64,000 nucleotides of DNA from Simiduia sp. 21SJ11W-1 (GTDB taxonomy: Bacteria; Pseudomonadota; Gammaproteobacteria; Pseudomonadales; Cellvibrionaceae), in the NCBI RefSeq assembly GCF_024138675.1, contig NZ_CP090959.1:2945501-3009500 (forward strand), given 5' to 3'. The stretch's first letter is position 1. Every line of letters begins with the position of its first letter. The notes below the pieces were generated by a model. That model was not told the DNA's origin. It was given only the letters and a program-made list of their open reading frames with translations, and ran no database searches. Positions 42,604 to 52,904 of this stretch are shown here, piece by piece. The position numbers and the translations under genes are program-made.

Positions 42604-45462
42604 TTATCCCTTGATGCTGGCCAGAAATTTGTCGGTTTGTTCACGGCGCCTGGCAGCAACGGCCTCGGGCGATTCGATTTCTATTTTTTCTGCCGGCGTT
42701 ATTTTAAATAACGGCTGGCCTTTTTTGATGATGGCGCCGTCATCGGGTATCAGTATTTCATCAATGGTGCCAGCAAAGGGGGCGTTCACCTTGTTGAACA
42801 TTTTCATCACTTCAACAATGTAGAGCGGATCACCGGCCTTGAACCGGCTGCCCACTTCCACAAACGGCGGGCGCCCGGGCGCCTCACGCGCATAGAACAT
42901 GCCACCGCTTGTGGCCAGAATTTCATCAGATTTTGCCACCGGCGGCGGCACCAGCACCTTGGCCATGGCGGCCTGCAATTTGGTATCGGCCAGCCGCTCT
43001 GGAATGGTGATGGTTAAATCTTCATTCACGCACAGCTCAAAAAATGCCGTTTGCGTGGCCAGGTACATGGGCAGCGCCAGTATTTCCATGCCTGCCTGAT
43101 AACCGCGGTGGGCGGCCTGTACCTTGGCCCAGGTGGTGTCGTCAAAGCCTTCCTGGGCGGGGGCCTCCAGCAGTGTGGCCATGGTGTTGTAATCGCGCTC
43201 GCCAAGCTTTTCTTCCAGCGAGCTGTAAAACGCAAGCGCCGCACTCAGCACCTGGTGATCGTGATCCCAAATCATGTTGGCGGCTGGGCGATCCGCGCGG
43301 TAATCCATGTTCAGAAAATTGTAGGTGTCGGCCAACAAGTGCACGGGGTTAATGCGCCAGCGAATGCCCGCCGGGGTTAGCTCTGCGTGGTGCTTGTGGA
43401 TAGACACCCACCCGGCCAACACATGGGGAGATTCTAACAGCAAGGCAATTGGGCGGGTAATGAGCAGCTGTTTCTGTGCCAGCACCGCTTGCAGGGCCTC
43501 TTGCTCACTGGCCTCAGCACGTGCAGCCAATTCGGCACACAATTGCTGGTAGGCGTATTCCAAATCCTGATTGTCGGCCGCTTGTTTCAGCAGGCCAACA
43601 GCTGTGAGGTAGGGCACAATAAAGCGCGTGGTTGGCCGGGCGTTGATGTTGTTACCCAAAAACCAATTCACCAGGCCGTAGTGAAACTCAAGATTGGTGG
43701 CTAAATCTTTGCCTCGCAATTGGGTAACGCGCAAAATTTCCGCCATGCGCTCGTAGGTTTGGCGGCGGTTATCACCCACGCTCAAAAGCAGCGCAATGTT
43801 GGAATCGTAGGCGCCGGCTAAGTGATACTTCATGAACACATCGGTATCGGGGTTGTGCAGGCTGATGCCCTGATCATCGCGGATTTCACCGGAGATTGCA
43901 TCAGACCACTTTTCAATCACACCGCCTGCGTGGGGCTGCAAGGCCTGATTGGTTGCATTCAGCCGCGCTTCAACAGCCGCCTTGTGGCGCATTACCCGGG
44001 CAGGCTTGGGCAGCCTGGGGCCGTGGGCTGCCAGCAACACCATTGCCTCAACCAGCGAGTTCACCACAAAACTTTCGTGGGGCTGTTCGGGGTTGGTAAA
44101 TTTGAGGGCGTAACACAACTCGGTTACTCGGTGTTCTACCTGAATACGGGTATTCATTTCCATAAAAAAGTGTTTGTCGCGATCAACAATACACTCGAAG
44201 GTAGACACAGAGTCCAGCCCTACCGCGCGCCCAAAGATCTCTGATTCCTGCTCCATTTTTTCAAGGGTTTGAATATCCTGACGCAGCACGCGGGCTTCGG
44301 TTTCATTGCCGCTTTGCTCGGCCTCGGCCAGTGCGGCTTGCAAATCTTCTGAGATAACCGAAACTTCCAGCAGCTTTTGCTCGTGCATTTGCAATGAGCA
44401 ATCGCGCCCGCCGAGCGCGAGCGCCCAATCGCCATTACCAATCACCTGGATTTCCTGGTGACGGGTGGTTTCAATATTGAGCTCTACCAGTACGTTTTTG
44501 TTGTCGCCAACGCCTGTGGTTTTTACCTCGTTTAAAATCTCAAGCACAAGCTCCGGCGCTTTGGCAGCTGCTTGCTCAATGCGTGAGGCCAAATCACCTT
44601 CATAGGCAGAAGGCGAGTTCAAGATGCGCTGGCCCTTACCGCCACCGCCGCCGATGGCCTTCAGGCGAATGCGATTTTCCGGGTAATCGCGGCTCATCGC
44701 CATCACTTGCTCGCGAATGGTCTCGGAAAGCTCGGCAATGGTGTAGAGATCTATGCCCTTGTCGTAACTTCCGGCCAACACAAGATCGGCCTTTTCTTCA
44801 AGGCTTGTGGCGCTATCAGACAGTTTGCTGCCATCCACTGCCAGCCCGTGCTCATGAACCAGCGCCTGCAGCGCTGCGGTATCGGGGCATTTTTTCAAAA
44901 GCGTGAGGGCCGTGGCGTTATCTACCCCCGGTGTAACCGACACACCCACCTTCAAGGCTGTGCGCTTGGCTTCATCTTTTAGGCCCGCATCATGCACGGT
45001 GCGCGAACAGGGGCCAATGAAATTAAGGCCCGCGGCCTCCATAGCGGCCACCATGGTTTCATCTTCGGCCATGAAGCCATAGCCTGCAAAAATGGCGTTG
45101 TAACCATTGGCGCGGGCAATGTTAATAATTTGCCCAATGCGACTTTCCCGCTCGGCCTTGTTGGCGCCGGTGTAATCGGGCACGCGGTGTACGCGACTTG
45201 GGTCTGTCAGTTTACGCAGCTCCGGCGCCAGTGCATTCTGGTAAACAATTGAATCTTTTTCAGAGAGCAAAATGCCATAGTGGTTTATGCCCATTTCTTC
45301 AAACACATCCATGGCTTCTTTGCGAATGGGGCCACGGCAAATAATGAGCGGGCGAATATGCGCGCAATCGAAGGATGTTACCCAGGCGCTATCGGCCTGT
45401 CCCAGGCGGCGGTCGCGGTGAATAAGCGGGTTATTTAAGTAATAATTGTTTGAGTGTTCCAC
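42604..45462 (-). CDS. pccA: Biotin-dependent acyl-CoA (propionyl-CoA) carboxylase alpha, long form
   Basis: 952 residues. The N-terminal biotin carboxylase begins near 35 (PLIICRGPIRKEAMDVFEEMG), with ATP-grasp loop IGGGGGKGQRIL and NTRIQVEHRVTE. A region of about 330 residues with no firm match follows, then a biotinyl domain with the target Lys in EVMKMFNKV. Usual alpha subunits are 660-680 residues, so the central region is unusually long. It carboxylates biotin and passes CO2 to the beta subunit encoded upstream. Context with epimerase and mutase favours propionyl-CoA as substrate. Confidence 0.85.
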   Translation of the reverse strand: MEHSNNYYLNNPLIHRDRRLGQADSAWVTSFDCAHIRPLIICRGPIRKEAMDVFEEMGINHYGILLSEKDSIVYQNALAPELRKLTDPSRVHRVPDYTGANKAERESRIGQIINIARANGYNAIFAGYGFMAEDETMVAAMEAAGLNFIGPCSRTVHDAGLKDEAKRTALKVGVSVTPGVDNATALTLLKKCPDTAALQALVHEHGLAVDGSKLSDSATSLEEKADLVLAGSYDKGIDLYTIAELSETIREQVMAMSRDYPENRIRLKAIGGGGGKGQRILNSPSAYEGDLASRIEQAAAKAPELVLEILNEVKTTGVGDNKNVLVELNIETTRHQEIQVIGNGDWALALGGRDCSLQMHEQKLLEVSVISEDLQAALAEAEQSGNETEARVLRQDIQTLEKMEQESEIFGRAVGLDSVSTFECIVDRDKHFFMEMNTRIQVEHRVTELCYALKFTNPEQPHESFVVNSLVEAMVLLAAHGPRLPKPARVMRHKAAVEARLNATNQALQPHAGGVIEKWSDAISGEIRDDQGISLHNPDTDVFMKYHLAGAYDSNIALLLSVGDNRRQTYERMAEILRVTQLRGKDLATNLEFHYGLVNWFLGNNINARPTTRFIVPYLTAVGLLKQAADNQDLEYAYQQLCAELAARAEASEQEALQAVLAQKQLLITRPIALLLESPHVLAGWVSIHKHHAELTPAGIRWRINPVHLLADTYNFLNMDYRADRPAANMIWDHDHQVLSAALAFYSSLEEKLGERDYNTMATLLEAPAQEGFDDTTWAKVQAAHRGYQAGMEILALPMYLATQTAFFELCVNEDLTITIPERLADTKLQAAMAKVLVPPPVAKSDEILATSGGMFYAREAPGRPPFVEVGSRFKAGDPLYIVEVMKMFNKVNAPFAGTIDEILIPDDGAIIKKGQPLFKITPAEKIEIESPEAVAARRREQTDKFLASIKG

Positions 45463-45503
45463 TGTGTCAGTCTCTGTATTTTTTGTTTGCCATGAGCCGT
45501 GGC

Positions 45504-47183
45504 TCAGTGAAATTCACGCTGCACGCCGTTAAAAGGCTCAGCCACATAGTGCGCCAAATGAAATGCCATGTTTTTGCACAGTAGCGCACGCAGATCACAG
45601 GGCATCACAATTTGTGAAATTGAACCCAGCGATAGTGCTTCATTGGGGTTCATCAACTCGCGTTCATAGCGTACTTTCAGCGCCGCCTCCTGCTCTGTTT
45701 GCCAGGCTTTTACCGAGGCTGCATCTTCACCGCCGGCGATGCGCAGCGATACTTCGGCGCGCATTTTTTGCAGCTCTTCCTTGTACACAAATTCCACACC
45801 GGCAGGCCCCATTACGGCGGCGCGGGTTGACGGCAGGGCCACCACCAGATCGGCGCCGGTGGGGTAATTGTTATAGGAGGCGTAGGCACCACCAAAGGCG
45901 TTGCGCACAATCACCAAAAAGCGCGGCGTGCGCAGATCAATAATGGCATCTAGCATGGCGCGGCCGGCTTGTACAATGCCATTTTGCTCTTGCTCTTTGC
46001 CGGGCAAAAAGCCTGTGGTGTCTTCCATGAAAATCACGGGGATGTTGTAGAGATTGCAAAAACGGATGAAGCGCGCATTTTTATAGGCGGCGTCTATGTC
46101 TATCTGGCCCGAGGCCACCGCCGAGTTGTTGGCCACAAAACCCACCACATTGCCACCCATGCGCCCGAGGGCGGTAATGGTGTTGCGCGCGCGATCGGGT
46201 TGCACTTCCATAAAATCGCCGTGATCACACAGCTGCTGAATGATGATGGAGATATCCAGGGGCGTATTAAAGCCGCTCGGGGAGTTAAAGGCTTTTTTCA
46301 GCAGAATGTCGATATCCCAGGTCTTGCGATCTACCGGATCGGAGGTGGGCTGGAAGGGTGCCAGCTCGCTGTTGTTGCTGGGCAAATAATTCAACAACGC
46401 CCGCACTTTGCGAAGCGCGGCTACTTCATCTGGCACCACAAAATCCGTAACGCCGGATTGCGAATGTACGCCTGGGCCACCCAGCTCATCGGGGGTGACA
46501 TCTTCACCCAGCACCGATTTCACAACCCCCGGGCCCGTTAAGCCGAAAAAGGTGTTGTTTGGCTGAATTAAAAAGCTGCCCTGGCGTGGCAAATATGAGC
46601 CGCCGCCTGCGTTAAAGCCAAACATGCACATGATAGATGGCACCACGCCCGAGATTTTGCGCAGCGCCGTAAAGGCCTCGGCATAGCCATCGAGCCCGCC
46701 AACACCGGCGGGCACATAGGCGCCGGCAGAATCGTTCAGGCCCACCAGGGGAATGCGGCGCTTGCCCGCAAGCTCAAACAGGCGCGCGAGCTTTTTGCCG
46801 TTGGTGGCATCCATAGAGCCTGCGCGCACGGTGAAGTCGTGCCCGTACACTGCCACATCGCGCCCGCCAATTTTCACCACCGCCGTTACCAGCGAGGCGC
46901 CATCGAGATTCTTGCCCCAGTTTTGAAACAGTACCGTGGGCTCTTCATCGGTAAGCACCGACAAGCGCTCCCAAATGGTCATGCGACCCTTGGCGTGTTG
47001 GCGCTGAATGTTGCGCACGCCTGCGGCCTTGCGCGGGCGCTGAATCAGATCGTAGCCCTGTTGCAGGCTGGCCTCATACAGGCCTGGCTCGTAGCTGGCT
47101 TGCCCCGGCACCGAAAACTCCTGCGGGCGCGCGGTATCGAAGGGGTTCTCCAGGCTCACTTTTGGCGTGGCTGATTTTGTCAT
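45504..47183 (-). CDS. pccB: Acyl-CoA carboxylase carboxyltransferase (beta) subunit
   Basis: 559 residues of the carboxyltransferase family with N- and C-terminal crotonase-like halves: [38 protein letters not shown], then [24 protein letters not shown] and [22 protein letters not shown]. It transfers the carboxyl from biotin to propionyl-CoA. First gene of the block, so its upstream region is the likely promoter of all five genes. Confidence 0.93.
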   Translation of the reverse strand: MTKSATPKVSLENPFDTARPQEFSVPGQASYEPGLYEASLQQGYDLIQRPRKAAGVRNIQRQHAKGRMTIWERLSVLTDEEPTVLFQNWGKNLDGASLVTAVVKIGGRDVAVYGHDFTVRAGSMDATNGKKLARLFELAGKRRIPLVGLNDSAGAYVPAGVGGLDGYAEAFTALRKISGVVPSIMCMFGFNAGGGSYLPRQGSFLIQPNNTFFGLTGPGVVKSVLGEDVTPDELGGPGVHSQSGVTDFVVPDEVAALRKVRALLNYLPSNNSELAPFQPTSDPVDRKTWDIDILLKKAFNSPSGFNTPLDISIIIQQLCDHGDFMEVQPDRARNTITALGRMGGNVVGFVANNSAVASGQIDIDAAYKNARFIRFCNLYNIPVIFMEDTTGFLPGKEQEQNGIVQAGRAMLDAIIDLRTPRFLVIVRNAFGGAYASYNNYPTGADLVVALPSTRAAVMGPAGVEFVYKEELQKMRAEVSLRIAGGEDAASVKAWQTEQEAALKVRYERELMNPNEALSLGSISQIVMPCDLRALLCKNMAFHLAHYVAEPFNGVQREFH

Positions 47184-47550
47184 GGCAATTCCAAGAGTCT
47201 TTAACTATGGGTAAGGGCCTTTAAAAGGCCGGCCTATTACAGATGGCGCGATGATAAACAACAATGTCTACCTTAAAAACTCGCACGATTCGCCTAAAAA
47301 TTACACAAATTCATCTTATATTATTGATTTGTATAACAATATAATTAATTACAACTGAAACCAATCACAAAAATCTATACATAAAATAGACATTATCAAC
47401 CACGTAATGTCGCTATATGTCTTAAGCTTTGATGGTTTTTGTCTATTGCGGCAGAAGTTTAGGGCGTAACCCCGCGCCCCATGGCGCCTGCTTCACAGCA
47501 TAGCCCACGAGCGCGCGCGCCCGTGACGCACGTGGCTGCCTGGCAAATGG
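47184..47550. promoter_or_regulatory. AT-rich control region of the propionyl-CoA block
   Basis: 367 bases without a gene. The segment 47265-47400 is much more AT-rich than the surroundings. AATGTCTA at 47263-47270 and TAGACATT at 47387-47394 form a widely spaced perfect inverted repeat, and further ATGTC words follow at about 47408-47420. It separates the carboxylase genes from the end of an AraC regulator and is the likely binding region for it. Confidence 0.5.
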
Positions 47551-48591
47551 CTAACGGAACAGGTGGTCGGGCAAATCCAGGGCGCCACGGGCTGCACGCT
47601 CGGCACGAAATTGGGAGGGGGTTTTGCCTTGCCATTGGCGAAATGCCCGGGTGAAGGCGCGCGGCTCACTGAAACTCAATAGCCTGGCCACCTCGCTAAT
47701 GGACAGGCTGCGATTTGCCAACAACTCTGTGGCCACATCGTTGCGCAGGTTGTCTTTTATTTGCTGGTAGCTGATGCCCTCTGCCGTTAATCGACGGCGC
47801 AGGGTTTGCTCGCTGATGCCTAAAAGGTTTGATACCTCCGCCGCATTTGGCAACGCCAGCACCTGGCCCTGCTGGGGTTTTAGCAGCTGGTTAATACGCG
47901 CGGTAAGGCTTGTGTCTTCGCCGGGAATGGTGAGCATGTCGATAGGGGCGCGGCGCAAAAACACCTGCAGCTCGCGCCGGCTTTTAACCAGTGGCTGGCT
48001 CAAATAACCGCGGTGAAACACCAAACGGTTAACCTTGCTTTTAAGGTGCGTTGGGCAGCGAAATAACAACCGGAATTCTTCGGCATCGATGGGTGTGTAG
48101 TTGATGTAGGCGCCCACAAGTTTTATGGGCTTACCGATGTACCAGCTGGCAAAGCGATGCCAGATGACGTGCCAATATTCAATATAAAAGTGCTCGAAAT
48201 CCAGCTCCGGGCGTTTGAACACTGTGGTGAGATATACATGCTCGCCTTCGTAATCGAGCGACATCTGCAATTCATCGGTAATCTGGTTGTAAAACCGGAT
48301 GCCACGCTGCAGCAGGCCCTCTAAGGTTTCCGCCGTTGATACCCACTCGGCCATCAAGGCGAAGGTACCAAGTTTGATGGGGCGCTCGGTAAAGCCCATA
48401 AACTCATCGTTGAGTGCTTTGGCGATGCCGTAATAGAGCCTGGCCACCAAATCCACATGAATACGCGCCTTCGGGTCGCGCAGCGGGCGCTCGGGAATGC
48501 GCGCCATGCGCAGCAACGCCTTGGGGTTCAGGCCTCGGGCCTTGGCACCACCGAGTGCGCTTTTGATGTAATGAGTGCCAATGGTCGCCAT
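47551..48591 (-). CDS. AraC-family transcriptional regulator
   Basis: 346 residues. An Arabinose_bd-like N-terminal domain (LNPKALLRMARIP, then FYNQITDELQMSL, FEHFYIEYWHVIWHRFASW) is followed by an AraC double HTH (LGISEQTLRRRLTAEGISYQQ, then SISEVARLLSFSEPRAFTRAFR and FRAERA). This architecture occurs in regulators of lipid and amino acid catabolism. The gene lies on the same strand just upstream of the propionyl-CoA block and is the best candidate for its control. Confidence 0.85.
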   Translation of the reverse strand: MATIGTHYIKSALGGAKARGLNPKALLRMARIPERPLRDPKARIHVDLVARLYYGIAKALNDEFMGFTERPIKLGTFALMAEWVSTAETLEGLLQRGIRFYNQITDELQMSLDYEGEHVYLTTVFKRPELDFEHFYIEYWHVIWHRFASWYIGKPIKLVGAYINYTPIDAEEFRLLFRCPTHLKSKVNRLVFHRGYLSQPLVKSRRELQVFLRRAPIDMLTIPGEDTSLTARINQLLKPQQGQVLALPNAAEVSNLLGISEQTLRRRLTAEGISYQQIKDNLRNDVATELLANRSLSISEVARLLSFSEPRAFTRAFRQWQGKTPSQFRAERAARGALDLPDHLFR

Positions 48592-48843
48592 GAAGATGTG
48601 CCGTTATCCAGCTGTGAGGGTGCGGGCTTAAATCTTACCAAAGCGCAGGCAGCACACACCAGCTACGCCAAAGCGAGCCCTTGGCGCGTCCAACCGAACA
48701 CCCAAGGCCACACCAGCGATTAACCTTGCGGCCAGGCACGGTTGAACCGTCAATTTACGGTGCGATGGCAACGCCGAGGTGCAGCCATTAGATCGCGCTT
48801 AATCCTAATGACGTTAATTATTCCAATACATGGGTTTATCGCT

Positions 48844-51465
48844 ATGAAATCCTGGTTCACTTCAATTGCCATTGTTGCCCTGGCCGGCAGCGCGCTGCTT
48901 GCCTGCACCAATGCGCCGGATAAATCGACCGCGCTCACGCGTAAAGACGCACCCTTACTCGAGCGCCACGTCGCTGCCGCACGCGCAGAGCGGGTGAGCA
49001 ATGTGCATTACAAGTTCGCGCTTAAATTACCGGCAGACAATGTGCCCTTTACTGGCACCGCGCACATCAGCTTTGATCTTTCCGATGCAAGCCGGCCCCT
49101 TACCCTGGACATGATTGACGGCGAGGTGCAAAACATCGAGCTAAACGGCAAGCCTGTGGCTGTGGATCACAACGGTTTTTACATCACCTTGCCTGCCAGC
49201 GCGCTCAGCACCGGCAAACAGGCGCTTACCATTCACTACACCCACCCCTACCGCCGCGATGGTTCCGGCCTGCATTGGTTTAAAGATCCGGAAGACGGCG
49301 AAACCTATTTATACACGCAATTTGAAGACTACCACTTCAACAAAGTGTTTCCGGGCTTCGATCAGCCAGACCTCAAAGCCACCTACACCTTGGTGGTGGA
49401 TGCACCAGCGCACTGGCAGGTGATTTCAGCCAAGCGGGAATCACAAGTAGAGCCGCTTTCAGAAAATTACCAACGCTGGCATTTCCCGCGTACAGAGTTA
49501 TTTTCTACGTATATTTTCTCTTTGCATGCAGGCCCCTACAAAGTGTGGGAAGACAACAGCCACAAGGTACCCATGCGCTTGTTTGCCCGCCAAAGCTACG
49601 CGCAATATGTTGGTGTAGAGCAGTGGTTTGAAGTCACCCGCCAGGGTATGGATTTCTTCGAACAGTATTTCGAATACGACTACCCCTTCTCCAAGTACGA
49701 CCAAGTACTGGTGCCCGATTTCAACTTTGGCGCCATGGAAAACGTAGGCGCCGTTACCTTTACCGAGCGCCTGCAGCCACGCCGTGCCCACACACGTAAA
49801 GACCAGGAAACCATGACCATGGTGGTAATGCACGAACTGGCACACCACTGGTTTGGCAATCTGGTTACCATGAAATGGTGGGACGACATCTGGCTTAACG
49901 AAAGCTTTGCAGATTTCATGGGCTACTACGCCACCGCCAAGGCCACGGAATTCACCGAAGCCATGGACAGCTTTTCCGGCAGCCGCAAGAGTTGGGGCTA
50001 CAACGAAGATCAATGGATCACCAGCCACCCCATCGTGCAAGACATTCCCGATACCGAAGTGGTGATGGCAAGTATTGATGGCATCACTTACGCCAAAGGT
50101 GCCTCGGCACTGATTCAACTAAAACACTACATAGGCGACGATAAATTCCAGCAAGCCCTGGCGCTGCACTTTGATCGCTACGCCTTTAAAAATGCCCAGC
50201 TCAAAGACTTTCTGGCCACGCTCAGTGAAGTGGCCGGTGAAGATTTAAGCACCTGGAGCGCCCAATGGCTTGAAACCGCCGGCGTGAACGCACTGCAGGC
50301 GAAATTCAGCTGTGACAACGGCGCCATCACCCACTTCGATATGGTGCAGTACCCGGCCAACGTGAGCGGTAGTCTGCGCACCCACAAGCTGGATGCGCTA
50401 CTCATTGGCAAAGATGGCAACAAAACCACCATTGATGTCAATGTAACCGGTGCCAGCAACCCACAACCGCAAGCGGTAGGTAAAGCCTGCCCGGCATTTG
50501 TATTGCCAAATGTTTCAGACTACACCTTTGCGCGCATTTTATTAGACGAGCAGTCGGTTGATTATTTACAGAATAATCTGGGCGCGTTCAAAAACCCCAT
50601 CCAGAAAGCGATGATCTGGCGCAGCCTGTATGAATCTATGATTGACGGCAAGCTTTCGGCCACTGCACTGCTGGATTTAGGCCTTAAAAACCTGCCCGCT
50701 GAAACCAACCCAACGCTATTGCGCTCGGCCCTAGGCAGCGTTGAAACCGCCTACAGCTACCTGGTGCTGCGCCCTTATGTGCGCAACACCGATGGCGCAA
50801 GAGCAGCGCTTTACAGAAAGCGCCTGGAGCAAATGGCCTGGCAGGGCTACCAAAAACAAGCGGGAGCGGCACAACGCGCCTGGTTTGGCACCTGGTTAAG
50901 CATGTTGCACACGCAATTGCCACAGGCCATTACACTGCTTGAAAAGGCAGAGTTAAGCCTGGATGACCGCTGGCGCATTGCCGGTGCACTGGTGCGCGAG
51001 CAACACCCCAATGCCGAACACTGGGTGGCCAAGTTGAGTGAAGAAGACCAATCCGCCGGCGGCAAAGTGAACCAGGCCGCGGCCCTTTCGCAAGCGCCCA
51101 ATGCAGAAATCAAGCGCCAATGGATTAACGAGGCCACCCAAGCAAGCAGCGAATTTGCCTACAGCGAAATGCGCAGCATCTTGTGGGGGTTGATTCCCGT
51201 TGAACAACACGGGTTAAACCTTGAGCTTGAAGCAGACATCATGGCGGCCTTCAACCGCATGACCAATGTGCAATCGCCGGTACTGCAGGCGACTTTTGCC
51301 GGGTCTCTCATACCCCGCCACTGTTCGCTGGAGGCACAGGCCACGCTTTTGGCCTTGGCTGAAAACCCTGAGCTTCCCGCTACTGTCGTGAAAACTATAA
51401 AGAAAACCTCACAAGCCGAAGCGCGTTGTGTGAAGGTGCAACAAAAACTGGATGCAGAGCTGTAA
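48844..51465 (+). CDS. M1-family aminopeptidase, lipoprotein
   Basis: 873 residues. A lipobox (ALLAC, Cys21) makes it a membrane-anchored protein of the cell envelope. The M1 exopeptidase motif FGAMENVGAV and the zinc site HELAHHWFGN (His330 and His334, with Glu in NESFADF) are intact, and a helical C-terminal ERAP1-type domain follows. It removes N-terminal residues from peptides. Longest in-frame ATG at 48742 would hide the signal; the ATG at 48844 heads it. A terminator follows. Confidence 0.88.
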   Translation: MKSWFTSIAIVALAGSALLACTNAPDKSTALTRKDAPLLERHVAAARAERVSNVHYKFALKLPADNVPFTGTAHISFDLSDASRPLTLDMIDGEVQNIELNGKPVAVDHNGFYITLPASALSTGKQALTIHYTHPYRRDGSGLHWFKDPEDGETYLYTQFEDYHFNKVFPGFDQPDLKATYTLVVDAPAHWQVISAKRESQVEPLSENYQRWHFPRTELFSTYIFSLHAGPYKVWEDNSHKVPMRLFARQSYAQYVGVEQWFEVTRQGMDFFEQYFEYDYPFSKYDQVLVPDFNFGAMENVGAVTFTERLQPRRAHTRKDQETMTMVVMHELAHHWFGNLVTMKWWDDIWLNESFADFMGYYATAKATEFTEAMDSFSGSRKSWGYNEDQWITSHPIVQDIPDTEVVMASIDGITYAKGASALIQLKHYIGDDKFQQALALHFDRYAFKNAQLKDFLATLSEVAGEDLSTWSAQWLETAGVNALQAKFSCDNGAITHFDMVQYPANVSGSLRTHKLDALLIGKDGNKTTIDVNVTGASNPQPQAVGKACPAFVLPNVSDYTFARILLDEQSVDYLQNNLGAFKNPIQKAMIWRSLYESMIDGKLSATALLDLGLKNLPAETNPTLLRSALGSVETAYSYLVLRPYVRNTDGARAALYRKRLEQMAWQGYQKQAGAAQRAWFGTWLSMLHTQLPQAITLLEKAELSLDDRWRIAGALVREQHPNAEHWVAKLSEEDQSAGGKVNQAAALSQAPNAEIKRQWINEATQASSEFAYSEMRSILWGLIPVEQHGLNLELEADIMAAFNRMTNVQSPVLQATFAGSLIPRHCSLEAQATLLALAENPELPATVVKTIKKTSQAEARCVKVQQKLDAEL

Positions 51466-51485
51466 CTCTGGTGCGTAATATCGAA

Positions 51486-51510
51486 GCCACCTATGGGTGG
51501 CCTTTTTTAT
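51486..51510 (+). terminator. Intrinsic terminator after M1 peptidase
   Basis: GCCACC-TATG-GGTGGC followed by CTTTTTTAT, 20 bases past the stop. A classical Rho-independent terminator. Confidence 0.85.
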
Positions 51511-51678
51511 GGTGCTTTAACGCCAAAGCGATAATCTCTGGCGCCCCGCTTCAATCTGGGCAGCCGCGCCAGAGGCCTGCCCTGCCCGCCCCTCACTCAC
51601 CATTGGGCCAAGCCCGTGGGCCTGCTAGGATAGATGCACGCAATATTAAAATTACCCGATCATAAACAGGAGCACCCC

Positions 51679-52245
51679 GTGGGCAACAGATTGTCTAAAA
51701 TTTACACTCGCACCGGCGACGACGGCACCACAGGCTTGGGCGATGGTGCGCGCATTGCAAAATACGACTTGCGCATGCAAGCCATTGGCGATGTGGATGA
51801 AACCAACTGCGCAGTGGGCCTACTGGTGGCAGAACTGCCCGCGGCAGACCCGCTCCAACCCTGGCTCTCGCGCATACAGCATCGGCTGTTCGATTTAGGT
51901 GGCGAACTTTGCCTGCCTGAATATGAGCTGATAAAAGCCGAGCACACAGCCGAGCTAGAAAACTGGCTAGATGAACTCAACGATACCCTGCCACCACTTA
52001 AAAACTTTATATTGCCGGGCGGCTCAAAAGCCGCAGCCTTTTGCCACCAGGCGCGCGCCGTGTGCCGACGCGCCGAGCGAACCATTGCCCAACTGGCCGC
52101 CCCCGATGCCAACACAAAACTGCCGGGCATTCGGCCAACACTTACCGCTTACATAAATAGGCTCAGTGACTTTTTATTTGTTGCCGCACGGGTCATTGCG
52201 CGCCGTGACGGCGGCAGCGAGGTGCTGTGGGTGCAAGGCCAATGA
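51679..52245 (+). CDS. pduO: PduO-type ATP:cob(I)alamin adenosyltransferase
   Basis: 188 residues. The N-terminal IYTRTGDDGTTGLGDGAR is the ATP-binding signature of the PduO/MMAB family, with DVDETNCAVG and VCRRAERTIAQL completing the active site. It makes adenosylcobalamin, the cofactor of the mutase encoded at 39997. AGGAG before the GTG at 51679 fixes the start; an upstream in-frame ATG at 51634 lacks one. Its stop overlaps the next gene by ATGA. Confidence 0.93.
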   Translation: MGNRLSKIYTRTGDDGTTGLGDGARIAKYDLRMQAIGDVDETNCAVGLLVAELPAADPLQPWLSRIQHRLFDLGGELCLPEYELIKAEHTAELENWLDELNDTLPPLKNFILPGGSKAAAFCHQARAVCRRAERTIAQLAAPDANTKLPGIRPTLTAYINRLSDFLFVAARVIARRDGGSEVLWVQGQ

Positions 52246-52889
52246 GGCTTTTGATTTTGGGCGCAACCGGTGCCGTAGGCGCAGAATTGCTACACCAAGC
52301 GCTGAAACAAGAGCAGATTACACTGGTGATTGCGCCCACACGCAGGCCACTGCAAGCCCACCCCAAGCTCATGAATCCGGTTGTGAATTTTGATGCACTG
52401 GACCCAGAGGCAGATTTCTGGCATGTGGACATTGCCATTTGTGCACTCGGCAGTACACGTAAACAGGCCGGGTCAGACGATCAGTTTATTCGCGTCGACA
52501 AGGGCATTCCCCTGGAGGTCGCAGCCCTCGTAAAAAAAGCCAATGCAACCTGCTTTGGCCTGGTGTCATCGCTGGGCGCCAGGGCCTGCAAGAATTTATA
52601 TTTGAATACCAAAGCAGAGGCAGAACAAGGGGTGCGCGCACTGGGATTTACGCGCACCGTGATTGCACGCCCGTCATTAATAGACACAGAGCGCACACCA
52701 AAACGCACCGCAGAATCCTTAGGGCTAAGGGCCGCCAAATTGTTGGGCCCATTACTGCCTGCCCGCCTTCAGCCTATTAAACCGGCCACCATTGCCCGCG
52801 CGCTACTCACCCAGTGCCTGGAAAACACCGCAGGCACCGTGGTTTTGGAATCTGGCGACCTACAAGCCATGGGCGAAAGCCCCACATAG
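52242..52889 (+). CDS. NAD(P)-binding Rossmann-fold protein (atypical SDR)
   Basis: 215 residues. The dinucleotide-binding motif LILGATGAVGAEL opens the protein; AICALGSTRK, LVSSLGA and YLNTKAEAEQG follow, as in the atypical short-chain dehydrogenases related to HTATIP2. TRTVIARPSLI is a further family block. Coupled to the adenosyltransferase by an ATGA overlap, but a shared function is not evident. It might supply reducing power for cobalamin, which is a guess. Confidence 0.75.
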   Translation: MRLLILGATGAVGAELLHQALKQEQITLVIAPTRRPLQAHPKLMNPVVNFDALDPEADFWHVDIAICALGSTRKQAGSDDQFIRVDKGIPLEVAALVKKANATCFGLVSSLGARACKNLYLNTKAEAEQGVRALGFTRTVIARPSLIDTERTPKRTAESLGLRAAKLLGPLLPARLQPIKPATIARALLTQCLENTAGTVVLESGDLQAMGESPT

Positions 52890-52904
52890 CACCCTGCCAA
52901 GCCA

